Origin: JBFWNG01 sp050251195
GTDB taxonomy: Bacteria > Bdellovibrionota_B > Oligoflexia > Oligoflexales > Oligoflexaceae
DNA length: 64,000 nucleotides
Reading direction: 5' to 3'
Assembly: GCA_050251195.1 (NCBI GenBank)
Contig: JBFWNG010000002.1
Span: forward strand, 186,001-250,000
Shown here: positions 1 through 9,075 of the stretch, piece by piece
Layout of the letters: every line of letters starts with the position of its first letter
Position numbering within the stretch: position 1 is the stretch's first letter
Made by a program: the position numbers and the translations under genes
Notes under the pieces: generated by a model
What the model was told of the DNA's origin: nothing
Databases searched by the model: none
Seen by the model: the letters and a program-made list of their open reading frames with translations, nothing else

Positions 1-388
1 AGGGTACGTGTCCGACAATTCCGCGTCCAAAAAAGGTCGATTCTCGCACCCCCTTGGTGCGATCAAATATCTGATCGGGAATAACCAAATCACCGCGCGT
101 TATATCTTCTTTCATTATTCCGACGGCGCTAACTGCAAGGACGTGCGTTGCTCCCACCTTTTTGAGAGCGAAAATGTTGGCCCTGTAGTTCACCTCGGAC
201 GGAAGCAGCGTATGGCCAATGCCGTGTCGAGGGAGAAAGAAAGCCGCTCGTCCGCCGATCTCAACTTCCGCGACCGGCGCCGAGGGAGCGCCGAAGGGCG
301 TCTCGACGTTATGCTCCTTGACGAGCTTCGCTTCCGCCATTTCGTAGAGACCGCTGCCGCCTATGACGGCAAGTTTCGCGCTGCCCAT
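1..388 (-). CDS. mtnP: 5'-methylthioadenosine phosphorylase (partial, cut by left edge)
   Basis: Phosphorolysis of methylthioadenosine to adenine and methylthioribose-1-phosphate (methionine salvage). About 129 N-terminal residues are in the window. The N-terminus carries the phosphate-binding GGSGLY motif, followed by the family's FFLPRHG, NYRANIFALK and STFFGRGIVGHV segments, which favour the MTAP branch over plain purine nucleoside phosphorylase. The ATG at 388 lies 6 bp after the tex stop codon, so it is the last visible gene of an ndk-tex-mtnP operon. The C-terminal two thirds lie outside the window. A related nucleoside phosphorylase specificity cannot be excluded. Confidence 0.88.
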   Translation of the reverse strand, partial: MGSAKLAVIGGSGLYEMAEAKLVKEHNVETPFGAPSAPVAEVEIGGRAAFFLPRHGIGHTLLPSEVNYRANIFALKKVGATHVLAVSAVGIMKEDITRGDLVIPDQIFDRTKGVRESTFFGRGIVGHVP

Positions 389-394
389 AGATTC

Positions 395-2803
395 CTATTT
401 TTTGACGTTAAACTTTGCCACCAAGTCATTGACCGTAAATGTCTTTGCCGGACCTTTGGGTTGTTGCTGGCGAGGCGCGTTTCCCTTTTGGTGCCCTCTT
501 GAGCCGGTCTGCGCCCCAGCTCGCTGCTGGTTGTCTTGCCCTTTGCCTTTTTGTTGAGTGGGTGCGGTAAGCTTGAACGACAAATTGATACGGCGTCTCG
601 TCGTGTCGACTTCGAGAACCTTTACCGTGACAACCTGGCCAACGGAGACAACCTTGGAAGGATCTTCGACAAATTGATCGGACAACTCGCTGATATGCGC
701 AAGGCCGTCTTGGTGTACGCCGATATCCACAAACGCGCCGAAATTAGTGACATTTGTAACAGTACCGGGAAGAATCATGCCGGCTTTAAGGTCTTCGAGC
801 TCTGTGACATCGTCGGAGAAGAACATTCTGTTGCCTTCTTGGCGCGGGTCACGCCCTGGCTTCACAAGTTCTGTCGCGATGTCGCGAAGTGTCGGCATTC
901 CGACTTCGTCATTGACGTATTTCTCAAGTTGTATCGCTGAAACAAGATCCTTGTTGCCGAGGAATTCGCTCAGAGGTTTGCCTAGATCAGCGACGATCTT
1001 CTCGACAACGGCGTATCGCTCGGGGTGAACTCCGGAGTTGTCCAAGAGGTTCGTTCCTTCAGGGATTCTCAAGAAGCCCGCCGCTTGTTCGAACGCTTTT
1101 GGGCCGAATCCTTGTACCTGCATAAGTTCTTCTCGAGAGGAGAACTTGCCGAGAGATTCCCGTTTGCTGACGATGCTACGAGCTAATCCTTTGTTTATCC
1201 CTGACACATAGCTCAGGAGACTGTAGCTTGCCGTGTTGAGGTTCACTCCAACATGGTTTACGCAACTCTCCACCACTTCGGTAAGGCTTTCGTTGAGCTT
1301 GGTTACGTTGACATCGTGTTGATACTGGCCCACGCCGATGGATCGCGGATCAATTTTTACTAACTCGGCGAGAGGATCTTGGAGTCTTCGTGCGATGCTG
1401 ACAGCGCTCCTAATTGTCGCGTCCAGACTGGGAAATTCCTCAATGGCGACCGGATCAGTTGAGTAAACGCTGGCGCCAGACTCGTTCACCACGAGTTTGC
1501 GAATGCGCCCGTTTTTGTCGATTTCTTTCAGAACTTCGGTGACGAGTTGAGTCGTTTCGCGGCTTCCCGTTCCGTTGCCGATGGCCACATATTCAACGCC
1601 GAATTTCTCGAGACGCTCGCGAACGGCCTTTTTCGGATCAGCGTTCTTCTCGGAGTGGACGTTGCGGAAATCGGGATAAATAGTTTCGTAGTCGAGGAGC
1701 TTACCTGTTTCGTCTATGACGGCGAGTTTGCAGCCTGTTCTATAACCAGGGTCGATCCCTAACACGCGCTTTTGCGGAATAGGGGGTAGAAGGAGGAGAT
1801 TCTCAAGGTTCTTGGAAAAGACTTTGATGGCTTCCTCTTCTGCCTTTTTCTTAAGTTCCAAGCGGATTTCCGTCTCGATTGCCGGGGCAATGAGGCGCTT
1901 GTAGGAATCAACAATAATAGCTTCGATCCAATTTCGTACGGTGTCGGTTGTTCCCGGATCGTCGAGGATAAGCATTTTGAGGTTCCCGAGAATCGCTTCC
2001 GTATCGACTTCCAAAGTGACTTTGAGAACCCCCTCAGCTTCGCCCCGCCTTACCGCCATGATGCGGTGCGACTGCGTTTTGCTGATCGGCTCCTTATAGT
2101 CAAAGTAATTTTGGTACTTGAGCGCGGTCTGGGTCTTCTTCTTGTCTCGGCTCTCTTCGGCGTCGTCGCCTTTTATGCGAACAGACGCCAACATGCCGGT
2201 CTTCCTGCTAATGTCGCGGACAGTCTGACGGTGCTCCGCGTTCTCGGAAATGACTTCGGCGAAGATATCAGCAGCTCCGCGGAGCGCGTCTTGCACGTCT
2301 TTGACGCGAAGCGATGGTTCGATGGCGTCGTCGTTGATATTGACGAACTTGCGGGCCACTTCCGTCAGGTCGTTGATCGTTGTTTTGCCTTCCAAGATCA
2401 GGTGTAGAAGCGGCTCAAGACCCTTGTCTTTTGCAACGCCTGCTTTTGTGCGTCTTTTGGGTTTGAACGGCAAATACAGGTCTTCCAGAGCTTGTTTGGT
2501 TTCACAAGCTTCGAACTTTGCCTTGAGCGAAGGGAATTCCTTTTGCAATTCAGGAGTCTTATTGCAATGTTCTTCAACAATTCGAAGATACTTTTTCTTA
2601 GTGTCTTCAAGGTCTTTTAGGTATTCGTAGCGATCTCTAATCTGCCGCAATACGGTTTCGTCGAGCTCGCCCGTCTTTTCCTTTCGATACCGAGCGACGA
2701 AAGGGATCGTACACTCTTCCTCGAAAAGCAATTTTGTAACATTGTGAACCTGGAATTCCTTGAGGGAAAGTTCAACTGCAACCTTCTGAATTAAGTCCGT
2801 CAT
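395..2803 (-). CDS. tex: Tex-family RNA-binding transcription accessory protein
   Basis: 802 aa, full length for Tex. Visible parts in order: helical N-terminal domain (about 1-200), a YqgF/RNase H-like fold starting at VLGIDPGYRTGCK (about 345), tandem helix-hairpin-helix segments (about 490-640), and a C-terminal S1 RNA-binding domain (about 655-730, with NFGAFVDIG and DGLAHISELS). A Gln/Gly/Lys-rich tail of about 55 residues then precedes a short conserved end. The protein is cytoplasmic and thought to act on RNA or transcription complexes; its exact job is poorly defined in the family. It starts 19 bp after ndk and is followed 6 bp later by the MTA phosphorylase gene, consistent with one transcript. 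Confidence 0.96.
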   Translation of the reverse strand: MTDLIQKVAVELSLKEFQVHNVTKLLFEEECTIPFVARYRKEKTGELDETVLRQIRDRYEYLKDLEDTKKKYLRIVEEHCNKTPELQKEFPSLKAKFEACETKQALEDLYLPFKPKRRTKAGVAKDKGLEPLLHLILEGKTTINDLTEVARKFVNINDDAIEPSLRVKDVQDALRGAADIFAEVISENAEHRQTVRDISRKTGMLASVRIKGDDAEESRDKKKTQTALKYQNYFDYKEPISKTQSHRIMAVRRGEAEGVLKVTLEVDTEAILGNLKMLILDDPGTTDTVRNWIEAIIVDSYKRLIAPAIETEIRLELKKKAEEEAIKVFSKNLENLLLLPPIPQKRVLGIDPGYRTGCKLAVIDETGKLLDYETIYPDFRNVHSEKNADPKKAVRERLEKFGVEYVAIGNGTGSRETTQLVTEVLKEIDKNGRIRKLVVNESGASVYSTDPVAIEEFPSLDATIRSAVSIARRLQDPLAELVKIDPRSIGVGQYQHDVNVTKLNESLTEVVESCVNHVGVNLNTASYSLLSYVSGINKGLARSIVSKRESLGKFSSREELMQVQGFGPKAFEQAAGFLRIPEGTNLLDNSGVHPERYAVVEKIVADLGKPLSEFLGNKDLVSAIQLEKYVNDEVGMPTLRDIATELVKPGRDPRQEGNRMFFSDDVTELEDLKAGMILPGTVTNVTNFGAFVDIGVHQDGLAHISELSDQFVEDPSKVVSVGQVVTVKVLEVDTTRRRINLSFKLTAPTQQKGKGQDNQQRAGAQTGSRGHQKGNAPRQQQPKGPAKTFTVNDLVAKFNVKK

Positions 2804-2822
2804 CTCAACAACTCTTTTAGTT

Positions 2823-3236
2823 TTATCGTAATTCGGATTTGGCGAAAAAGTATGCGATCTCGTTTGTGGCCGTTTCAGGCGCGTCAGAGCCGTGAACGGT
2901 GTTTTCGCCGATGGACACTGCGTATTTCTTTCTGATCGTGCCGGGCGCTGCCTTCGAGGGATCAGTCGCTCCCATGATTTCTCTATTTCTCTTGATCACT
3001 TCTTCGCCCTCAAGAACCATGAGAACGACGGGACCAGCGATCATCATATCGACGAGTTCGCCGAAGAAAGGGCGCGAACGATGCACGGCGTAAAACCCTT
3101 CGGCTTCTTTGCGAGACAAAGTTTTCATTTTCGCAGCAGCAATTGTGATGTTGTTTTCTTCAAATTGCGCAATGATTTTGCCGATGAGGTTTCTCTTAAC
3201 GCCGTCAGGCTTGATGATAGATAAAGTTTGTTCCAC
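2823..3236 (-). CDS. ndk: Nucleoside diphosphate kinase
   Basis: Transfers the gamma phosphate from ATP to NDPs through a phospho-histidine. The protein shows EQTLSIIKPDGVKRN at the N-terminus and the active-site signature NTVHGSDAPETA near the C-terminus. I chose the GTG at 3236: it is preceded by AGGAGA at a 5-nt spacing and gives 137 aa, close to the usual 140. The frame stays open further upstream (to 3299), but that extension has no family resemblance. It is the first gene of the ndk-tex-mtnP group. Confidence 0.95.
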   Translation of the reverse strand: MEQTLSIIKPDGVKRNLIGKIIAQFEENNITIAAAKMKTLSRKEAEGFYAVHRSRPFFGELVDMMIAGPVVLMVLEGEEVIKRNREIMGATDPSKAAPGTIRKKYAVSIGENTVHGSDAPETATNEIAYFFAKSELR

Positions 3237-3337
3237 GCTGTTCTCCTGTTGATGGAATTTTAGGCCTGGTGATATTACTGAAATGGCCAAAATTCGCAAG
3301 GCTAACGCGGAAATAACTGGAGTTTGTTAGGAAAATA

Positions 3338-3372
3338 AGAGATGCCCGGCGCGCTTCGCGCGGGGCATGGCG
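3338..3372 (-). terminator. Possible hairpin terminator after small lipoprotein gene
   Basis: On the minus strand, ATGCCC...GGGCAT arms enclose an inner GCGCG/CGCGC stem with a short loop, followed by the T-rich stretch TCTCTTATTTTC. It sits between the small lipoprotein gene and ndk. The T-tract is broken, so efficiency is uncertain. Confidence 0.4.
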
Positions 3373-3431
3373 AACAGCCACCGGTTTCAAGCGGGGCATG
3401 ACGACTCAACTGGGCCGGAAAGGGGTCTGTA

Positions 3432-3650
3432 TTAATAACAGCGAAGAGAGCCTTCGATTTTTACGATGCGTGATCCGCCCGTTTTGTAGCATTTTAGGAG
3501 CGCGCTTTGATAGCGATATTTTTCGCTCTCGTTGATCGGCTGCGATCCGGAGTCGTTGCCCGTAACAGTACCGCCAGTCGGAGTTTGGCAGCCGGAAAGA
3601 ACGCGGCAGAAAACAAGAAGAAGCAGAGAAGCGACGAATTTGCGACTCAT
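3432..3650 (-). CDS. Small predicted lipoprotein
   Basis: 72 aa. It has a positively charged N-terminus, a hydrophobic core and the lipobox LSGC (Cys21), so it should be exported and lipid-anchored. The mature part is only about 50 residues: a Gly/Thr/Ser-rich linker, then a compact stretch with two further cysteines. I do not recognise a family. It stands alone upstream of ndk with a possible terminator between them. Confidence 0.65.
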   Translation of the reverse strand: MSRKFVASLLLLVFCRVLSGCQTPTGGTVTGNDSGSQPINESEKYRYQSALLKCYKTGGSRIVKIEGSLRCY

Positions 3651-3777
3651 GTCTAAACCTCAGAAGATGATGGTGGTTTCTGATCTAAGGTTACCACGGC
3701 TCAAGGATTCGAGCATTGGGCGTAATGTAAAATAACCTAAACTTTATCTGTGAAACCAGCTACTTATCTTGCATGCT

Positions 3778-3821
3778 CCGTCATCCTGAACGCAGTGAAG
3801 GATCTCGATTCGCGATGACGG
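3778..3821. repeat. Dispersed intergenic repeat, copy 1 (CATCCTGA type)
   Basis: Begins CCGTCATCCTGA, continues with a GAAGGATCTC core and closes with GATGACGG, so the ends are an 8-bp perfect inverted repeat (CCGTCATC/GATGACGG). Related copies lie at 12241-12267 and 60999-61027. It lies immediately 3' of the biotin carrier gene, in a 181-bp gap. Confidence 0.7.
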
Positions 3822-3831
3822 ATGCTTCGCC

Positions 3832-4386
3832 TCAGTACACGCTTTTGATTTTAACGAGCGGAGCCCCGGCGCTGACCCGGTCCCCGACTTTGACAAGAAT
3901 TTCTTCCACAACGCCTGCAATTTTGGCAAGGACCCGGTTCTCCATTTTCATGGCCTCGATGACAAGTAGGACCTCTCCCTTTTGGACTTTGCCGTTGGCC
4001 TTTGCGCTAACTTGGATCACAGTGCCTGTTAACGGCGCTTTGATCGTGACCGCGGATTGCGATTCTCGCGATTTCTTGTTCTCGAGGCCCGGAACAAAAG
4101 GTTCCACTGTGGAGCTGCATGAGACGCTGCGGTGGACGGACGTCTGATTTAAATAGACGTACGTATCCGTTGTGGGTTCGTCGGACGATCGGGTCGTGTG
4201 AAAGTTCTTGATAGATAACTGGATCGGAACGCCGTTGGCATTTATTTCTAATACATCCAGTCGCGGGTTCCAAACGGCGTTGAGAGTTTCTTCGTTGATC
4301 TTGCACGGAAATGCCTGAAAGCTCGGAATTCGGTCGGGTAGTTCTACCGAGAATTCGCCGTCTTGAGTTGTGACTTTCCAATACAT
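3832..4386 (-). CDS. Biotin carboxyl carrier protein of acyl-CoA carboxylase
   Basis: 184 aa. The C-terminal 70 residues form a biotinyl domain with EAMKMEN, whose lysine is the biotin site, between VTIKAPLTGTV and VKVGDRVSAGAPLVKI. The N-terminal about 110 residues resemble the beta-rich linker region of pyruvate/propionyl carboxylase subunits but are not diagnostic. The gene follows the biotin carboxylase gene by 7 bp. With that enzyme and the carboxyltransferase upstream it completes a three-polypeptide biotin-dependent acyl-CoA carboxylase. Substrate (acetyl-, propionyl- or another acyl-CoA) cannot be read from the sequence. Confidence 0.88.
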   Translation of the reverse strand: MYWKVTTQDGEFSVELPDRIPSFQAFPCKINEETLNAVWNPRLDVLEINANGVPIQLSIKNFHTTRSSDEPTTDTYVYLNQTSVHRSVSCSSTVEPFVPGLENKKSRESQSAVTIKAPLTGTVIQVSAKANGKVQKGEVLLVIEAMKMENRVLAKIAGVVEEILVKVGDRVSAGAPLVKIKSVY

Positions 4387-4393
4387 AAATGCC

Positions 4394-5905
4394 CTAAAAG
4401 TTTCGGGTTGCTTCGGAGCGGGCTTTTTTCAGCCATTCCGCGCGAGAGTTTGTTTCGATTCCGGTGATAGGCGCCAGTTCTTGTGCACAAAGAGCCGATG
4501 CAATGGCGGCATATTTCAAAGCAGATCGGTTTTGCTCTTTCGCATGGAGCAGTATTTTCTCGTAATGTTCTTCCATAAAGCGGGTGCTGTATTGACTCTT
4601 TTCAAATTCGGGGTAGTTGAGGAGGCTCTCGTGAAAGCTTGCCGTCGTTTTGATCCCCGTGACCTTGAACTCACGAAGGGCGCGTCGCATTCTCATGGTT
4701 GCTTCAGTTCTGGTCGGCGCCCAAACAATGATCTTTGCAATCATCGAATCATAATGGGACGGGATCTCGTAGCCTGTATAAATATGTGTATCGATGCGAA
4801 CGAAAGGTCCTCCAGGCATGCGGAGAGAAGTGATCTTGCCGGCGCTGGGGATAAAGTCGTTTTCGCCGTCCTCCGCGTTAATCCGCGCTTCGATCGCCCA
4901 GCCTTTGACGATGACGTCGCCTTGTTTGAAACTGAGCTTCTTGCCTTGCGCGATTTCAATTTGTTCCCTGATGAGGTCAATCCCCGTTACCATTTCGGTG
5001 ACGGGGTGCTCGACTTGGATGCGCGTGTTGACTTCCATGAAATAGGCGGATTCAGGAGATTCGCAGATAAATTCCACGGTCGCAGCGCCTTGATAACCGG
5101 CGGCGAGAGTTGCTTTAACTGCGAGGGCTCCGATTTCGTCTCTACGCTTTTGCGACAGAAAGCTGCTCGGAGCTTCCTCTATCAACTTTTGATGGCGCCG
5201 TTGTATGGTGCAATCTCGTTCGAACAGATGAACGCCGTTACCGTGTTCGTCACAAAGAACTTGTATCTCTATGTGGCGCGGCCGTTCGATATAGCGTTCG
5301 GCGAAGATCCTGTCGTCTTTGAAATAGGAAAGCGCCTCCCGCTTGCACGCGTCGTATGCGTCTTTCATCATGGAGTCGTCCTTGATGACCCGCATACCTC
5401 GACCGCCGCCGCCCGCTGAAGCTTTAAGAATGAGAGGATACCCGATTTTGGCCACGACCGCTTTGAGGTCCTCCAGCGAACGCAGGTCCCCGTCGCTACC
5501 CGGTGTCGTCGGCACGCCGGTTTTTTTCATCAAATCTTTGGCTCTGGTTTTGTTACCCAGCAAACTCATTGCAGAAGATGGGGGTCCAATAAATTTTGTC
5601 CCCATCTTTTCCACTTCGTGACAGAACTCGGCGTTCTCTGACAGGAATCCGTAGCCGGGGTGAACCGCGTCCGCTCCCGACTCGCGGATCTTCTCAAGCA
5701 GGGTTTGGATGTTGAGATAGGTATCGAGCGAGGTGACTCCGGGCAAATTATACGCGAAGTCTGCCTCGTATCTGTGGAGACTGTCCTTGTCGGCGTCGGA
5801 GTATACTGCAACGCTTTCAATCTCCATCTCTCGCAAAGTCCTAATGACTCGGAGGGCGATTTCACCGCGGTTGGCTATGAGTACACGCTTTATTTTGCGA
5901 ACCAT
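4394..5905 (-). CDS. accC: Biotin carboxylase subunit of acyl-CoA carboxylase
   Basis: ATP-dependent carboxylation of the carrier protein's biotin. The N-terminus KRVLIANRGEIALRVIRT and GYGFLSENAEF, the ATP-grasp glycine loop KASAGGGGRGM and the catalytic stretch EVNTRIQVEHPVTE are all present. I start at the ATG at 5905 (503 aa), which has AAGGAAG just upstream and follows the carboxyltransferase stop by 8 bp. A longer open frame to 5998 would run into the upstream gene and adds unrelated residues. Genes upstream (carboxyltransferase) and downstream (carrier protein) are in the same operon. Confidence 0.95.
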   Translation of the reverse strand: MVRKIKRVLIANRGEIALRVIRTLREMEIESVAVYSDADKDSLHRYEADFAYNLPGVTSLDTYLNIQTLLEKIRESGADAVHPGYGFLSENAEFCHEVEKMGTKFIGPPSSAMSLLGNKTRAKDLMKKTGVPTTPGSDGDLRSLEDLKAVVAKIGYPLILKASAGGGGRGMRVIKDDSMMKDAYDACKREALSYFKDDRIFAERYIERPRHIEIQVLCDEHGNGVHLFERDCTIQRRHQKLIEEAPSSFLSQKRRDEIGALAVKATLAAGYQGAATVEFICESPESAYFMEVNTRIQVEHPVTEMVTGIDLIREQIEIAQGKKLSFKQGDVIVKGWAIEARINAEDGENDFIPSAGKITSLRMPGGPFVRIDTHIYTGYEIPSHYDSMIAKIIVWAPTRTEATMRMRRALREFKVTGIKTTASFHESLLNYPEFEKSQYSTRFMEEHYEKILLHAKEQNRSALKYAAIASALCAQELAPITGIETNSRAEWLKKARSEATRNF

Positions 5906-5913
5906 ATTCTTCC

Positions 5914-7491
5914 TTACAGCGGTATATTGCCGTGTTTTCGCGGCGGATGTGTCACTCGCTTGCTGAGGCTCGCAAGCAAACCTTGCTTCAGATGCCATCT
6001 CGTTTCGTGGGGGAAGATGACGGCATCGACGAAGCCTCGCGCCGCCGCCTCGTATGGAGTCGCAAATTTCTCCGCATATTTCTGCGTTAGTTGAGATCGG
6101 GTTTGATCGGGCGTCGCCGAACTCTTGATTTCATTTCTGAAAATAATGTTGGCGGCGCCCTCGGCTCCCATTACGGCGATTTCCGAGTTTGGCCAAGCTA
6201 GGTTGAGATCCGCGCCGATGTGCTTGGAGCTCATAACGTCGTAAGCTCCCCCATAGGCCTTCCGGGTTATCACGGTAAGTTTGGGCACCGTCGCCTCGCA
6301 GTATGCATACAGCAATTTTGCCCCGTGACGGATAATTCCGCCTTTTTCCTGATCCGTTCCAGGCAAGAACCCGGGAACGTCGACAAACGAAATGAGCGGA
6401 ATGTTGAAACAGTCGCAGAACCTTACGAAGCGCGCGCCCTTTGTGGAACTGTCGATGTCCAGAACACCGGCAAGGTGCGCGGGATTGTTTGCGACGACGC
6501 CAACCGACATGCCGTCAAGGCGCGCAAATCCGACCACGATATTTTGAGCGAACTCCGGTTTGAATTCCATGAACGAACCGGGATCTATGACGTTCTCAAT
6601 AACTTCTCTCACGTCGTAGGGAACGTTTGAATTCGACGGCACAATGTGTTCTAACTTCGCCGCCGCCTCCTTTTCCCAAGCTGCTAATTTCTCGGAGTCA
6701 ACGGTCACCTTCGGAGGAAGGTCAACGTTGTTGGATGGGATATAGCTCAACCACTGTCTCACGGCGTTCAAAACGTGAGACTCCGAGGGGAACCGAAGGT
6801 CCGCGACACCGCTCTCGCTGGTATGTGTTTGAGTTCCCCCAAGAGCTTCGAACGTTACTTCTTCGCCCGTTACAGTCTTTATGACGTCAGGTCCGGTAAT
6901 AAACATGTGGCTTGTGTGGTCCACCATGAAAACGAAGTCGGTTATGGCGGGAGAGTAAACGGCGCCGCCCGCGCACGGTCCCAAAATAACCGAGAGCTGC
7001 GGCACGACTCCAGATGCCTGGACGTTTCGGAGAAAAATATCCGCATATCCGCCAAGACTAGCCACGCCCTCTTGTATTCGAGCTCCCCCAGAATCGTTAA
7101 GGCCGATAACCGGCGCGCCGTTCTTGAGCGCCAAGTCCATGACTTTGCAAATCTTCTTGGCGTACGAAAGGCTCAAACTACCGCCAAATACGGTGAAATC
7201 CTGCGAAAAAACGTAAACCACCCGACCGTCGATCGTGCCGAATCCCGTTACTACGCCGTCACCCAGTACTTTTTTGTCTTCCATGCCGAAATCAGAGCAG
7301 TCGTGAACCACAAACGCGTCGAGCTCAACAAACGAGCCTCGGTCGAGTAGGTTGAGAATTCGCTCACGCGCGGACATCTTGCCTTTCTGATGTTGGGCGG
7401 CAATTTTATCCGTTCCGCCTCCGTTGGCGGCCTGCTCGCGCATGGTTGCGAGCTTCTTGTACGCGTCTTGTTGTCGTTGATCAGCTTGCAT
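5914..7491 (-). CDS. pccB: Acyl-CoA (propionyl-CoA type) carboxylase, carboxyltransferase subunit
   Basis: 525 aa, the length of PccB/MccB-type fused beta-alpha carboxyltransferases. Recognisable segments are KMSARERILNLLDRGSF, GGARIQEGV, GPCAGGAVYSPA and the C-terminal half with DVPGFLPGTDQE, ITRKAYGGAYDVM and GAEGAANI. It transfers CO2 from carboxybiotin to an acyl-CoA. AAGGT precedes the ATG. It heads the pccB-accC-carrier run and follows a lipoprotein gene by 12 bp. The sequence is closer to propionyl-CoA carboxylase beta than to the separate AccA/AccD of acetyl-CoA carboxylase; substrate is inferred from family only. Confidence 0.94.
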   Translation of the reverse strand: MQADQRQQDAYKKLATMREQAANGGGTDKIAAQHQKGKMSARERILNLLDRGSFVELDAFVVHDCSDFGMEDKKVLGDGVVTGFGTIDGRVVYVFSQDFTVFGGSLSLSYAKKICKVMDLALKNGAPVIGLNDSGGARIQEGVASLGGYADIFLRNVQASGVVPQLSVILGPCAGGAVYSPAITDFVFMVDHTSHMFITGPDVIKTVTGEEVTFEALGGTQTHTSESGVADLRFPSESHVLNAVRQWLSYIPSNNVDLPPKVTVDSEKLAAWEKEAAAKLEHIVPSNSNVPYDVREVIENVIDPGSFMEFKPEFAQNIVVGFARLDGMSVGVVANNPAHLAGVLDIDSSTKGARFVRFCDCFNIPLISFVDVPGFLPGTDQEKGGIIRHGAKLLYAYCEATVPKLTVITRKAYGGAYDVMSSKHIGADLNLAWPNSEIAVMGAEGAANIIFRNEIKSSATPDQTRSQLTQKYAEKFATPYEAAARGFVDAVIFPHETRWHLKQGLLASLSKRVTHPPRKHGNIPL

Positions 7492-7503
7492 AGTTGACCT
7501 TCG

Positions 7504-8265
7504 TTACTTCAAAAATTGTTTACCTGGAAACTCCCGCCACATTTCATCGGTGAGAAGTCTTGACAGAAGCACATCCAAGGACGGCTCTTCCTTACCCTGA
7601 GTTTGATCCGAAACAAGGCGTTTCTTGTCAGCCAAGGCGTCCCGTTGAGATGCCCAGATCAATTCCCCATTCGATGTATTAATGAGCATCAACACGATAC
7701 CGGCACGAATCTCTGAAACGTCCAGTCCTCGGTCAACGTAGTGGTTGGTTTTCGCGTAGGCGATCATGGGCAATAAAACAGCATCGGCGTGCGCCAAAGT
7801 GTCGCTCAGGTCGGAAAGGAGAAGTGTCCAATTCGGACGTTTTAAGATGGATTGCCGATAGTAATCCACTGGAGTCTCGCACTTGTCGCAGGCGTCGCTG
7901 CTTCTCGCCCACGCTTTTTCGATCTGAGTCGAAAAGCTGACGCCGCTTTTAGCAGCTAGCAGCTCGTCCACCACTTTTGGGCTAATGCCGTGCATAAACG
8001 GTTGGTCTTCGAAGCCCGCGATGACGTAATCGTTCAAGGCTTTGCAGAATTGCTGCATTTGTTCTGCGTTAAGGTTCGATAGAGGCAGGTCCTTAAAAGC
8101 GGCGACCGACGGCCATGGCATACAGTCAAAGACGGCAATGCGGGCAGGAACAAATCCGGCGTACCCTTCTTGGATGCCAGAGCGGGCTCGCTCAGGGTTG
8201 CTGACGCATCCCCATAGCAATAAGACGAGGAACAACGGAGATAGCGATCTGGCGGCGTTTTTCAT
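7504..8265 (-). CDS. Predicted lipoprotein, unknown function
   Basis: 253 aa with a type II signal sequence ending in the lipobox LWGC (Cys20). The mature protein contains a CDKCE (CxxC) pair near residue 135 and a C-terminal alpha/beta-looking half (GIVLMLINTSNGELIWAS), which resembles periplasmic lipoproteins that report an action on the envelope, but I cannot name a family. It ends 12 bp before pccB, so it is probably cotranscribed with the carboxylase genes; a functional link is not evident. Confidence 0.75.
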   Translation of the reverse strand: MKNAARSLSPLFLVLLLWGCVSNPERARSGIQEGYAGFVPARIAVFDCMPWPSVAAFKDLPLSNLNAEQMQQFCKALNDYVIAGFEDQPFMHGISPKVVDELLAAKSGVSFSTQIEKAWARSSDACDKCETPVDYYRQSILKRPNWTLLLSDLSDTLAHADAVLLPMIAYAKTNHYVDRGLDVSEIRAGIVLMLINTSNGELIWASQRDALADKKRLVSDQTQGKEEPSLDVLLSRLLTDEMWREFPGKQFLK

Positions 8266-8373
8266 GCAATTTCATTCAAAAATTAATCGTTTAGCCGTTG
8301 TCTTATGTATCAAGTTTAGGGGAGGGACGCTACAGTCAAGTAAAGGGTGGGGCGAGTACCCGTCGGCTAAGGC

Positions 8374-9075
8374 CTACGTCCTAGAGGAGTGGCCGGGCTT
8401 ATGTCCTGTCATGAGGCGAATTTCCGTATCGGGATTCCGCGAGTGATCCCGGGCTATCTTGTCGAACAGACGGAATCGTTCTTCCTTGCTGGCGTAAAAC
8501 GATTGCGGATCAAGAGCTTGTCGGCTGCGTTCCACGAGAATATTTAGCGAAAGTGCCGCCGCCACGGAAATATTGAGACTTTCTACCATTCCAACAACCG
8601 GTATAGTGAAACTGCCGTCGATATAGGTTTTCCAATCGGAATGGGTTCCGCTGTGTTCATTGCCGAGAATAATCGCAGTCTTTTGCTTCACCGGAACATC
8701 CCAGATCGAGTCGAGATGCTCACCTGGATCCGCCGTCAGAAGACGATACCCCAAGCCCTTGAGGTTGAGAGCACAGGATTCAATGGAGTCCCAATACGAA
8801 ATTTCCAACCACTTGACGGTGCCGCGAGCGACGGTTGACGGTTTGAACGTTTTCAAGACGGTTACAATATCGACATGATAAACGCCAAAGGCTTCGGCCG
8901 ATCGTAAACAGGCCGATATATTATGCGGATCGTGGACATCTTGGATGACGAGCCTTATGTGGTTGGTGCGGTGTTCAACGACCTTCTCAATCCGCGCTCG
9001 CCTTTCAGGCGTTAATTTCTGTGACAGGATATCCCAGGCGTTGGGTTCGGGGTCCGTCGGTATCTTAGAGCTCAT
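8374..9075 (-). CDS. trmH: tRNA (guanosine-2'-O-)-methyltransferase, TrmH/SpoU family
   Basis: 233 aa. The three SpoU motifs are present in order: DVHDPHNISACLRSAEAFG, AIILGNEHSGTHSDW and IPVVGMVESLNISVAAAL. This gives a trefoil-knot SAM methyltransferase. The length and the N-terminal TPERRARIEKVVEHRT fit the Gm18 enzyme TrmH better than the rRNA enzyme RlmB. The start overlaps the upstream coiled-coil gene by 11 bp. The ATG is preceded only by an A-rich stretch, so translation may be coupled. Confidence 0.9.
   Translation of the reverse strand: MSSKIPTDPEPNAWDILSQKLTPERRARIEKVVEHRTNHIRLVIQDVHDPHNISACLRSAEAFGVYHVDIVTVLKTFKPSTVARGTVKWLEISYWDSIESCALNLKGLGYRLLTADPGEHLDSIWDVPVKQKTAIILGNEHSGTHSDWKTYIDGSFTIPVVGMVESLNISVAAALSLNILVERSRQALDPQSFYASKEERFRLFDKIARDHSRNPDTEIRLMTGHKPGHSSRT

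Noticed and set aside
8..502. Plus-strand open frame of 164 residues at the left edge
   Set aside because: It lies opposite the MTA phosphorylase and tex coding sequence, has no family resemblance, and is a shadow frame.
4370..5419. Plus-strand frame of 349 residues
   Set aside because: Antisense to the biotin carboxylase gene, whose motifs are unambiguous.
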